NCBI GenBank assembly: GCA_022072255.1
Contig: JAJVHZ010000061.1
Location: 90,207 to 125,718, forward strand
DNA length: 35,512 nucleotides
From: Gammaproteobacteria bacterium
Lineage (GTDB): Bacteria; Pseudomonadota; Gammaproteobacteria; JAJPIJ01
Reading direction: 5' to 3'
Position 1 is the stretch's first letter; each line of letters starts with the position of its first letter. Of this stretch, positions 1-6,198 are shown in pieces. The translations under genes were made by a program, and so were the position numbers. The notes below the pieces were generated by a model. That model had not been told where the DNA came from, searched no databases, and saw only the letters and a program-made list of their open reading frames with translations.

Positions 1-359
1 GCGGCGTCCGCCAGCGTATCGACTTCGCGCGACTTGCTGATGTCCCAGTTCTGGCAGAACTTGCAGGCCAGGTTGCATCCGGCGGTGCCGAAGGACAGCA
101 CGGGCGTGCCGGGCAGGAAATGGTTGAGCGGCTTCTTTTCGATGGGATCGACGCAGAACCCGCTCGACCTGCCGTGCGTGGTCAGGACGATCTGCCCGCC
201 CCTGTTCGCCCGCACGAAGCACAGGCCACGCTGGCCCTCGTGCAGCTTGCAGTAACGGGGGCAGAGATCGCACTGCGTCCGGGACTCGTCGAGGACGTGC
301 CAGTACCGTGTCGGCACGGTTGCGCCGTCGGAGATACCGGTGAGCGACACTGCCTGCAT
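1..359 (-). CDS. amrS: AmmeMemoRadiSam system radical SAM enzyme, 5' part (cut by window edge)
   Basis: Reading the minus strand from an ATG at 359 gives about 119 residues, open to the window edge. The N-terminal part has the Cys-rich pattern CDLCPRYC typical of this family, then VDPIEKKPLNHFLPG, then the radical SAM cluster motif CNLACKFCQNW (CxxxCxxC, which binds the [4Fe-4S] cluster that cleaves S-adenosylmethionine). This combination is characteristic of the radical SAM member of the Memo/AMMECR1/radical SAM trio; its substrate in bacteria is not settled. The C-terminal two thirds lies outside the window, so partner genes cannot be seen. It is divergent from cfa across about 200 bp. A possible -10 (TAGAAT, minus strand, 393-398) lies upstream without a clear -35. 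Confidence 0.88.
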   Translation of the reverse strand, partial: MQAVSLTGISDGATVPTRYWHVLDESRTQCDLCPRYCKLHEGQRGLCFVRANRGGQIVLTTHGRSSGFCVDPIEKKPLNHFLPGTPVLSFGTAGCNLACKFCQNWDISKSREVDTLADA

Positions 360-403
360 TCGTATGGACCCTGGCCCGCGACTCATCTGGTAATTCTAGC
401 CGC

Positions 404-432
404 CCGGCCGCGGTACCGCTCGCCGCGGCCGG
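404..432. repeat. 10-bp perfect inverted repeat between divergent amrS and cfa
   Basis: The arms CCGGCCGCGG (404-413) and CCGCGGCCGG (423-432) are exact reverse complements around a 9-nt spacer. There is no T-run on either side, so this is not a normal intrinsic terminator. It could be a protein-binding dyad or a DNA/RNA structure insulating the two promoters. Confidence 0.5.
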
Positions 433-441
433 CCCGTGGCG

Positions 442-455
442 CTGATCCCCGTCAA
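442..455 (+). promoter_or_regulatory. Possible weak FNR/Anr-like box upstream of cfa
   Basis: CTGATCCCCGTCAA matches the Anr-type consensus TTGAT-N4-(A/G)TCAA at nine of ten defined positions. It lies about 110 bp upstream of the chosen cfa start. The spacing to the best -10 candidate (481-489) places it near -47, which is not the classic -41.5, so support is modest. A Fnr with the matching DNA-recognition residues is encoded in this window. Confidence 0.3.
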
Positions 456-480
456 TTACCTTTCCTCGAACTTTGACATC

Positions 481-489
481 TGTGATAAC
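481..489 (+). promoter_or_regulatory. Candidate extended -10 of cfa promoter
   Basis: TGTGATAAC resembles an extended -10 (TGn followed by a TATAAT-like hexamer). It would start transcription near 496, exactly where a stable hairpin begins. No good -35 lies at the correct distance. Confidence 0.3.
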
Positions 490-496
490 GTAACGT

Positions 497-528
497 TCGC
501 GCGCCCGCAGGCGAAGTGCGGCGCGCGA
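497..528 (+). promoter_or_regulatory. Stable hairpin in the cfa 5' leader
   Basis: TCGCGCGCC (497-505) and GGCGCGCGA (520-528) are perfect 9-bp complements, and an inner GCA/TGC adds three pairs after a bulged C. It would form at the 5' end of a cfa transcript starting near 496, about 35 nt before the start codon. It could stabilise the mRNA or affect translation. Confidence 0.45.
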
Positions 529-563
529 CTCATCCAGCTGATGGTGTGCTCGAGGAGATGGAG

Positions 564-1856
564 ATGCGCAACGCCAACGTACTGGGCATTACAGACGGAA
601 CACCCATCCAGGGCAGTTCGATCGCGGCCCCGACGACGCCGGTCCCGACCTCGCCCTCCACCGCCATGGATCGCATGGTCGCCAGACTCGCCCTGCGACT
701 CGCGAATTCACCACCGATCGCGCTGGTGCTGTGGGACGGCCAGGAGCTCGCTCCGGCCGGCAGGAGCCCGGCCGCGCGCTTCCATCTGAACACCCGCGCC
801 GCCCTCTACCGCATGCTGCGCAACCCGGAGCTGCATTTTGGGGACGCCTACAGCACCGGGCAGATCGACGTCGAGGGCTCTCTCCTCGAGGCGCTGGAGG
901 AGATCTACCGCGCGATACACGCCCGCGAGTCCGATCGCTACGCCAGCACGCTGCGCTGGTTGCGAAGTTACCGCCAGAAGAACAACACCATCCTGAAGGC
1001 GCGCGACAACATCCATCATCACTACGACATCAGCACCGATTTTTATCGCCTGTGGCTGGATCAGGCCGGGATGCAATACACCTGCGCCTACTATCCTGCC
1101 CAGACGATGACTCTGGAGCAGGCGCAGATCGCGAAGATGAATCACGTCGCGCGCAAACTGATGCTGAAACCGGGCGAGACGCTGGTGGAGGCGGGCAGCG
1201 GATGGGGCGGGCTCGCCCTGCACCTCGCACGGCGATTCGGCGTGCGCGTTCGCAGCTATAACATCTCCGCGGAGCAGGTGAAGTTCGCCCGCCAGCGCCT
1301 GAAGCAGAGCGACGTCGCCGAACTGGTCGAGTACGTCGAGGACGATTACCGCAACATCACCGGCGAATACGACGCGTTCGTGTCGGTCGGCATGCTCGAG
1401 CACGTCGGTCTGGACCATTACCGCGACATGGGGCGCGTCATCGATCGCTGCCTGAAACCGCAGGGACGGGGACTCGTGCACAGCATCGGCCGCAATCGCC
1501 AGCAGCAGATGAATGCCTGGATCGAACGGCGCATCTTCCCGGGGGCGCACCCGCCCACACTGCGCGAGATGATGGAGATCTTCGAGCCCAACGAGTTCTC
1601 GGTGCTGGACGTCGAGAACCTGCGGCTGCACTACTCACGAACGCTCACCGCCTGGCTGGATCGCTTCGAGGCCAATATCGATACGGTGCGCTCGATGTAC
1701 GACGAGACGTTCGCGCGCGCCTGGCGCCTGTACCTGGCTGGTTCGATCGCCGCCTTCAACGTCGGCGCGTTGCAGCTGTTTCAGGTGGTTTTCACGCGCG
1801 CCACCAACAACGATCTGCCCTGCTCGCGCATGCACATCTACCGCGATCACCCGTGA
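564..1856 (+). CDS. cfa: Cyclopropane-fatty-acyl-phospholipid synthase family methyltransferase
   Basis: A SAM-dependent enzyme expected to add a methylene or methyl group to the double bond of acyl chains in membrane phospholipids. The C-terminal domain is a class I methyltransferase: the SAM loop reads EAGSGWGG, a variant of the usual xxGCGWG. All five active-site positions known from E. coli Cfa appear conserved: C174 (TCAYY), E279 (MLEHVG), H306 and I308 (HSIG) and Y357 (HYSRT). At about 430 residues it is longer than E. coli Cfa because of the N-terminal extension. The ATG at 564 is chosen because GAGGAG (552-557) sits 6 nt upstream; in-frame starts at 516, 558 and 666 are possible. It overlaps the next flavoprotein gene by 4 bp, so the two are translationally coupled. 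The product might be a methylated rather than a cyclopropane lipid. Confidence 0.9.
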   Translation: MRNANVLGITDGTPIQGSSIAAPTTPVPTSPSTAMDRMVARLALRLANSPPIALVLWDGQELAPAGRSPAARFHLNTRAALYRMLRNPELHFGDAYSTGQIDVEGSLLEALEEIYRAIHARESDRYASTLRWLRSYRQKNNTILKARDNIHHHYDISTDFYRLWLDQAGMQYTCAYYPAQTMTLEQAQIAKMNHVARKLMLKPGETLVEAGSGWGGLALHLARRFGVRVRSYNISAEQVKFARQRLKQSDVAELVEYVEDDYRNITGEYDAFVSVGMLEHVGLDHYRDMGRVIDRCLKPQGRGLVHSIGRNRQQQMNAWIERRIFPGAHPPTLREMMEIFEPNEFSVLDVENLRLHYSRTLTAWLDRFEANIDTVRSMYDETFARAWRLYLAGSIAAFNVGALQLFQVVFTRATNNDLPCSRMHIYRDHP

Positions 1857-2989
1857 CCTCGTCGCGCACGGATGTCGATGTCCTGATCGTCGGCGGTGGA
1901 CCTGCCGGCTCGTCGGTCGCCTGGGGGTTGCGCGGGCAGGGCCTGCGCGTCGCAGTGCTCGACAAGGCCGCCTTCCCGCGCAACAAGGTCTGCGCGGGGT
2001 GGATCACCCCGGCCGTGGCGCGTGCCCTGGAACTGGACCTGAGCGAGTACGCGCGCGGCAGGATTCTGCAGCCGATCAACGGCTTCCTCGTTGGCATGAT
2101 GGGCGCCCGCGCCAACGAGATCCGCTACGACCAGGGGCCCGTCAGCTACGGCATCCGCCGCTGCGAGTTCGACGAGTATCTGCTGCGCCGATGCGGTGCG
2201 GAGCTGTGGCTGGGTCAGTCGCTCGCCCGAATGGAGCGACAGGGCGATCGCTGGCTGGTCAATGACGTCATCGGCACGCGGCTGATCGTGGGCGCCGGCG
2301 GCCACTTCTGTCCCGTGGCGCGGGTGTTGGGTGCCCGCCTCGGACAGGCGGAGCTGGTGGTGGCCGCGCAGGAGATCGAGTTCGAGATGACGGCTGCCCA
2401 GCGCTCGGCCTGCGCGGTCCGCGCCGACACCCCGGAGCTGTATTTCTGTCCCGACCTGAAGGGGTACGGCTGGATATTCCGCAAGGGCGACTGGCTGAAT
2501 GTGGGCCTCGGTCGCGAGGACAACCACCGGCTTGGCGATCACGTCGCGCAGTTCTGCGAAGAGATGCGCATGCACGGCCGCGTCGGCTTTCACCTGCCGA
2601 GGCGTTTCCATGGCCACGCCTATCTCCTGTCGCACCACGCGCAGCGCCCCCTGGCTGCGGATGGCGCCCTGCTCGTCGGCGACGCCACCGGCCTGGCCTA
2701 TCCGCAGAGCGGCGAGGGGATCCGGCCGGCGGTGGAATCGGGACTGCTCGCGGCAAGGACCATCCTGTCGAGTGCGGGCGAGTTCTCCGAGCGGCGATTG
2801 AACAGGTATGCGGACGTCATAGCGCGGCGGTTCGGGCCGCGGACCGCCGACGCCCCCGTGAGCGCGCCGCCAGTCGTCTCCGGCTGGAGGCAGGCGCTCG
2901 CCCGCTACGCCCTGTCCACCCGCTGGTTCAATCGCCACGTGGTCATCGATCGCTGGTTCCTGCATCGGCACCAGCCCGCCCTGTCCTGA
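1853..2989 (+). CDS. Geranylgeranyl reductase-type FAD-dependent oxidoreductase
   Basis: 378 residues starting with GTG inside the cfa stop (GTGA overlap). The N-terminus has a Rossmann dinucleotide motif, VGGGPAGSSVAWGL, at about residues 12-26. The family signature KVCAGWITP follows near residue 45, a middle GYGWIFRKGDWLNVGLG segment matches the substrate-domain motif of geranylgeranyl reductases, and GDATGLAYPQSGEGI binds FAD near the C-terminal third. Known members reduce isoprenoid or other lipid double bonds. Coupling to a Cfa-like methyltransferase suggests joint modification of membrane acyl chains, for example reduction of a methylene intermediate. That role is inference. No membrane segment is evident. 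It is convergent with the adaptor gene 15 bp downstream. Confidence 0.82.
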   Translation: MTSSRTDVDVLIVGGGPAGSSVAWGLRGQGLRVAVLDKAAFPRNKVCAGWITPAVARALELDLSEYARGRILQPINGFLVGMMGARANEIRYDQGPVSYGIRRCEFDEYLLRRCGAELWLGQSLARMERQGDRWLVNDVIGTRLIVGAGGHFCPVARVLGARLGQAELVVAAQEIEFEMTAAQRSACAVRADTPELYFCPDLKGYGWIFRKGDWLNVGLGREDNHRLGDHVAQFCEEMRMHGRVGFHLPRRFHGHAYLLSHHAQRPLAADGALLVGDATGLAYPQSGEGIRPAVESGLLAARTILSSAGEFSERRLNRYADVIARRFGPRTADAPVSAPPVVSGWRQALARYALSTRWFNRHVVIDRWFLHRHQPALS

Positions 2990-3004
2990 CCCTCTCGCCA
3001 CTGC

Positions 3005-4147
3005 TCAGCGCGGGACCCCGATCGGTTCCACCGGCTCGCCCTCCTCGATGGCAAGTGCGCCCGGGGTACGCGCGATGCGTTCCCCGGGATCCAGGCCGGA
3101 GAGGACTTCCACGTGCACGTCATCGGCCTGGCCGACTCGGATCCGCCGTTCGCTCAGCGTGCGGCTGGCGGCATCGAATACCAGCACCCGTCCGCCCGGC
3201 AGCACCGCCGTAATCGGCACACGCGTTGCCCGCTCGCGCGCCGGCAGCGGGATCTCTACGGTCGCTGTCGCGCCGATCCGGGCGCCGTTGTCTGGTCCAT
3301 CGGGACCGAATTCGACGACCATCTCGGCGCCCTTCCCACCCGGATCGCCGCCGGTGGTGACCGAGCGGACGACGGCGTCGCAGCGTGGGTGGCCCGAACC
3401 GGACGCGAACCGCACGCATGCCGACGCCGGCCGCCCGACCACGCGCAGGTTGCGGGCCGCCGCCGGGAGGCGCACGCGCGCGGCCCGACAACCGTCCTTG
3501 GCCAGTTCGATCCCCGCATCGGCGCCGGCCTGAACGGCATCGCCCGGGGCAACCCTTACGGCCGTTAGGACGCCATCGAACGCCGCGCGCACCCTGTAGC
3601 GCTCCAGATCGGCGTGTAAGGCGCCGACCTTGCCGATGGCCGCTGAAACGTCACGGCGCGCCCGTGCGCACGCCTGCAATTGCACTTGCTGCACCGTCTC
3701 ACCGCCCTCGGATATCCGCGCGACGGATTCCCGGCGAATCTCGCCGAGCAGGTCGCGACGCCCGTCCTGCAGCGGCGAGCGCCGACACAGCTCGTGCGCA
3801 GAGGCGCTGGCGTTTGCCGCCGCGCGGCGCGCCGTTCCCAGCGCTTCGAGCACGCCCGCCTCCTCCTCGACCTCCGCCAGCAACGTGCCGCGGCGCACCG
3901 CCTGCCCCGGCCTGGCGAGGACACGCCGTACACGGGCGTCCGCCTGCATCTTCGCTGCCGGAACCACACAGGCCTCGACGGTGGCCGCTTCGCTGCGAAG
4001 GATCGGCCGCACCGGGCCGATGTCTGCGGCGACCAGTTCGACCGGCACGGTCCCGTGCCCCGCAAACATCCGGACGATGACAGCCATCAGCGCGAGCGCG
4101 CCAAGGATGGACATCGCCATAATTATCCGCAGCTGGAGGGAGTGCAT
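3005..4147 (-). CDS. HlyD/MacA-type periplasmic adaptor (membrane fusion protein), orphan
   Basis: 380 residues from the ATG at 4147. A single N-terminal membrane anchor (about residues 10-28) is followed by the adaptor pattern VPVELVAADIGPVRPILRSE, a lipoyl-like half motif (VRRVLARPGQAVRRGTLLAEVEEE), a helical hairpin, the second lipoyl half (AAFDGVLTAVRVAPGDAVQAG) and a beta-barrel region ending near PGGRVLVFD. Such proteins link an inner-membrane RND or ABC pump to an outer-membrane channel, but no pump or TolC gene is adjacent. About six cysteines are scattered through the periplasmic part, unusual for this family. The start is uncertain: no clear ribosome binding site precedes 4147, the ATG at 4120 is an alternative, and the frame stays open to 4321. 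A terminator-like hairpin at 4236-4263 separates it from the upstream RNA candidate. Confidence 0.78.
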   Translation of the reverse strand: MHSLQLRIIMAMSILGALALMAVIVRMFAGHGTVPVELVAADIGPVRPILRSEAATVEACVVPAAKMQADARVRRVLARPGQAVRRGTLLAEVEEEAGVLEALGTARRAAANASASAHELCRRSPLQDGRRDLLGEIRRESVARISEGGETVQQVQLQACARARRDVSAAIGKVGALHADLERYRVRAAFDGVLTAVRVAPGDAVQAGADAGIELAKDGCRAARVRLPAAARNLRVVGRPASACVRFASGSGHPRCDAVVRSVTTGGDPGGKGAEMVVEFGPDGPDNGARIGATATVEIPLPARERATRVPITAVLPGGRVLVFDAASRTLSERRIRVGQADDVHVEVLSGLDPGERIARTPGALAIEEGEPVEPIGVPR

Positions 4148-4235
4148 ATGCGAGGCGGACTGCGCGTGCAGGACGGTTACCAATGCCCGCTCGCACCGCC
4201 ACATGCGAATCCGGTGCCAGGTCGCGCCCGGCGAG

Positions 4236-4263
4236 AAAAACGCGCGGCACCTCCCTGTGCCGC
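4236..4263 (-). terminator. Intrinsic terminator of the candidate small RNA
   Basis: On the minus strand, a 7-bp perfect stem GCGGCAC/GTGCCGC with a 6-nt AGGGAG loop is followed after GCG by TTTTTCTC. It lies about 90 nt upstream of the adaptor start, so it would stop transcripts coming from the FNR-box promoter or act as an attenuator for the adaptor gene. Confidence 0.55.
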
Positions 4264-4344
4264 CAACGACCGCTGTCAGACGGTCGAGCTTGGAGGGTAA
4301 CCCCTGCATGGGTTTCCACACAGAGGAGGCGGTGCGAGCACCGC
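4236..4344 (-). ncRNA. Candidate FNR-controlled small RNA (about 109 nt, four stem-loops)
   Basis: Read on the minus strand from 4344, the segment folds by eye into four perfect stem-loops. SL1 is 4329-4344 (6 bp, CTCG loop, at the predicted 5' end). SL2 is 4299-4314 (AACCC/GGGTT). SL3 is 4267-4286 (CGACCG/CGGTCG). SL4 is 4244-4263 (GCGGCAC/GTGCCGC), followed by a T-run. Between SL1 and SL2 lies an unpaired CU-rich stretch, CTCCTCTGTGTGG, which could pair with Shine-Dalgarno sequences. A TATGGT -10 (4351-4356) and an FNR box centred near -40.5 lie upstream. Frame continuation here encodes implausible protein, so it is not an N-terminal extension of the adaptor. Size and promoter design recall enterobacterial FnrS, but no sequence homology is claimed. 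Confidence 0.55.
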
Positions 4345-4350
4345 GGGGAA

Positions 4351-4356
4351 ACCATA
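4351..4356 (-). promoter_or_regulatory. -10 element of the small RNA promoter
   Basis: TATGGT on the minus strand keeps the three most conserved -10 bases (first T, A, last T). Transcription would start near 4344, the first base of SL1. No -35 hexamer is visible, as expected for a class II activator-dependent promoter where FNR covers the -35 region. Confidence 0.45.
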
Positions 4357-4377
4357 GCGGCGCGGACGCAGGGGGCG

Positions 4378-4391
4378 TTGACCCGGATCAA
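4378..4391. promoter_or_regulatory. FNR/Anr binding box
   Basis: TTGACCCGGATCAA; on the minus strand it reads TTGATCCGGGTCAA, a full match to the Anr-type consensus TTGAT-N4-GTCAA and nine of ten for E. coli FNR. Its centre is about 40-41 bp upstream of the predicted small RNA start, the class II activation position. The Fnr in this window carries the ETVSR recognition-helix residues that read this site. Confidence 0.65.
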
Positions 4392-4429
4392 CCAACCGCG
4401 GCGGCACGGCGCGCCGGCGTGCCGGACCT

Positions 4430-4444
4430 TGATGCAACGCATCA
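4430..4444. promoter_or_regulatory. Operator-like dyad TGATGC-AAC-GCATCA
   Basis: A perfect 6-bp inverted repeat with a 3-bp centre, 45 bp upstream of the likely -35 of the exported protein gene at 4601. It has TTGAT and ATCA half-sites, but the 7-bp spacing rules out an FNR box. The binding protein is unknown. Confidence 0.35.
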
Positions 4445-4488
4445 GGCGAGCCAATAACGACTTGACTTTCTGCGGATATCCGGGGGCT

Positions 4489-4516
4489 TTAACATCGCAA
4501 AAAATTAGGCTATTGT
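4489..4516 (+). promoter_or_regulatory. Sigma-70-like promoter for the small exported protein
   Basis: TTAACA (4489-4494, five of six to the -35 consensus), a 16-bp spacer and TATTGT (4511-4516, four of six to the -10 consensus), in an unusually AT-rich patch. Transcription would begin near 4523, at the edge of a leader hairpin. A weaker alternative pairs TTGACT (4462) with TTTAAC (4488), but the 20-bp spacer is poor. Confidence 0.45.
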
Positions 4517-4520
4517 TAGG

Positions 4521-4547
4521 CGTGGTACTGGTCGGTTCGGTACCACG
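4521..4547 (+). promoter_or_regulatory. Leader hairpin CGTGGTAC-N11-GTACCACG
   Basis: An 8-bp perfect inverted repeat (4521-4528 and 4540-4547). If transcription starts near 4523 it forms a 5'-terminal mRNA hairpin, a known way to protect abundant transcripts. As DNA it could instead be an operator overlapping the start site. Confidence 0.4.
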
Positions 4548-4600
4548 AGGGACTGAGCAGATCTGCCCAAAACAAACCATTAAATCCCAGGAGGTTTCAC

Positions 4601-4843
4601 ATGAAAAAGTTCGCCCTGACAGCAGCCATTGCGGCTACCATGGTCGCGGCTCCTCTGGCGTTTGCCGAGAAGGGTCATGATATGGCTGGCAACGAAGTCG
4701 AACTGCCTGCCAACTTCACCTACGGTGGTGACAACACCGGCGCCTATGCCGGTGGCAAGATTGGCACGGGCGTGAAGGACCCGGCGGTGTGCGGCACGTT
4801 CTCCAGCGAGAAGTGCTCGATCACCTACACCAAGGGCAAATAA
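4601..4843 (+). CDS. Small exported protein of unknown function (80 aa), probably abundant
   Basis: The start is set by AGGAGG (4589-4594), 6 nt before ATG, an ideal ribosome binding site. Residues 1-22 form a classic Sec signal peptide (KK, hydrophobic core, cleavage after AFA). The mature protein is about 58 residues, rich in Gly, Lys, Thr and Asn, with two cysteines eight positions apart (VCGTFSSEKCS) that could form a disulfide in the periplasm. I do not recognise the family. A promoter and leader hairpin lie upstream and a strong terminator downstream, so it is a stand-alone transcript. The frequent GGT, AAG and ACC codons and the optimal ribosome binding site suggest high expression. 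Confidence 0.85.
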   Translation: MKKFALTAAIAATMVAAPLAFAEKGHDMAGNEVELPANFTYGGDNTGAYAGGKIGTGVKDPAVCGTFSSEKCSITYTKGK

Positions 4844-4908
4844 GCAACAACGAACCGCGCCCAAGAAGAACAAGAACGTCCAGTTTTTGGTGAAGTCTCC
4901 AAATGGAA

Positions 4909-4932
4909 CCCCGCGTCAGCGGGGTTTTTTTT
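4909..4932 (+). terminator. Strong intrinsic terminator
   Basis: CCCCGC-GTCA-GCGGGG followed by eight T residues, 65 nt after the stop of the small exported protein gene. It is the clearest terminator in the window. Confidence 0.92.
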
Positions 4933-5041
4933 GCCCCGACTTTTTCATTCCGATGCCCAGACGCACCTGCGCCGGGACCCGTTGCGCGGCCGTGCACGCA
5001 GCTCGAGCGGCGCCGACCGCGCGACGCGCGGGTAGCCGGTG

Positions 5042-6181
5042 CTAGCGCGAAGACCCCTGCAGCGCCAGGAAGGCGGGTGTCGCACCGATCTCGATGCCCT
5101 GCTCACCGATATCGGCGAATCGCGCCGCGATGCCCGCACGTTCCGCAAGTGCCGCCCCGCGCTCGCTGCCCAGCACCAGGAGCGCCGTGGACCACGCATC
5201 GGCCTCGGCGGCGTTGCCTGCCACTACGGCGACGGCCACGGTCCGATGCCGGACCGGTGCCCCGGTCGAAGGGTCGATCTCGTGGGAATAACGGATCCCA
5301 TGGTGCTCGAAGTAATTTCTATAACTTCCTGAAACTGAAAGTCCTTTCCCGTCAAGTTCAAGTGAAATGTCCACTTCCGTGCCGGCATCGGTAGGCCGCT
5401 CGATCCCGATCTGCCATCCCCGGCCGTCTGGCCGGTGGCCGCGGGCATAGACCTCTCCGCCCAGCTCCACGAGATATGACTGCACGCCGTGGTCGCTCAG
5501 GAAGCCCGCGATCTTGTCCACCGCAAAGCCCGGTGCGATGGCGCCCAGGTCGATCTCCAGCCCGGGGATCTGCTTTCTGATGGCCGGGGGCGCCGCACGG
5601 ACCGACAGGTGCTGAAAGCCGACGCGCGCCCTGGCGGCCGCCAGGGAATCGGCTTTCGGCACCATCGGCGGCTGCGGCGGACCGCTGCCGAATCCCCACA
5701 GATCGACGAGCGGCTTCACGGTCACGTCGAAGGCGCCACCGCTGCGGCGGCTTATCGATGTCGCCGTCGCGAGCACCGTCGCCAGATCACGGGAGACCGG
5801 AAACCACTTCGTCGAACGGCTGGCGTTGAATCGCGACAGTTCCGAGTCCTCCCGATACGTGGACATCTGCCGGTCTATCGCCTGGAGTATTGCGGTAATC
5901 CCCGCCTGCAGGCTCGATCTCTCCGGCGCGCCGGGGCCGCTGCCGGCCACGTACTTGACCTGATAGGTGGTGCCCATCGTTTCGCCGATGATCGATTCGA
6001 TCGAAGCGTGATCGACGGACCGGCCGCAGGCACCCAGCAGCAGCACGCAACCGATGCCGTAAACGAATCGCGACAGGGAGCGAATAATGAACCGGCCGCA
6101 CCGCGACCAGTCTGAGCAAGGTAGACTGCTGCCATCGCGCACGCCCGGCGGAACGGTTCGATCAGTACAAGAGTTCAGCAC
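5042..6181 (-). CDS. apbE: FAD:protein FMN transferase (ApbE), lipoprotein
   Basis: ApbE cleaves FAD and attaches FMN covalently to Thr/Ser of periplasm-facing proteins such as NqrC/RnfG or other FMN-binding domain proteins. Visible family motifs are GETMGTTYQVK, DRQMSTYREDSELSRFN, DLGAIAPGFAVDKI, SVSGSYRNYF, YSHEIDPSTGAPV and, near the end, DAWSTALLVLG, which carries the Mg-binding Asp/Thr pair. A signal segment ends in the lipobox LLGAC near residue 50, so the mature protein is probably anchored in a membrane facing the periplasm. The start is uncertain: the frame opens with GTG at 6181, only 17 bp from divergent moxR, giving an over-long n-region; GTG at 6142 is an alternative. No FMN-acceptor gene is nearby. 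Confidence 0.92.
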   Translation of the reverse strand: MLNSCTDRTVPPGVRDGSSLPCSDWSRCGRFIIRSLSRFVYGIGCVLLLGACGRSVDHASIESIIGETMGTTYQVKYVAGSGPGAPERSSLQAGITAILQAIDRQMSTYREDSELSRFNASRSTKWFPVSRDLATVLATATSISRRSGGAFDVTVKPLVDLWGFGSGPPQPPMVPKADSLAAARARVGFQHLSVRAAPPAIRKQIPGLEIDLGAIAPGFAVDKIAGFLSDHGVQSYLVELGGEVYARGHRPDGRGWQIGIERPTDAGTEVDISLELDGKGLSVSGSYRNYFEHHGIRYSHEIDPSTGAPVRHRTVAVAVVAGNAAEADAWSTALLVLGSERGAALAERAGIAARFADIGEQGIEIGATPAFLALQGSSR

Positions 6182-6198
6182 ACGGAATCCCTCATCTG

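Noticed and set aside
443..470. Possible ECF sigma-E/ChrR-type promoter TGATC-N18-TCGAA upstream of cfa
   Set aside because: The first element matches the Rhodobacter consensus as I recall it, but the second matches poorly, and no ECF sigma or ChrR gene is in the window. The same bases also form the FNR-like box.
4430..4444. Second FNR box near the small exported protein gene
   Set aside because: The half-sites TTGAT and ATCAG are separated by 7 instead of 4 bases. It is kept only as a dyad for an unknown regulator.
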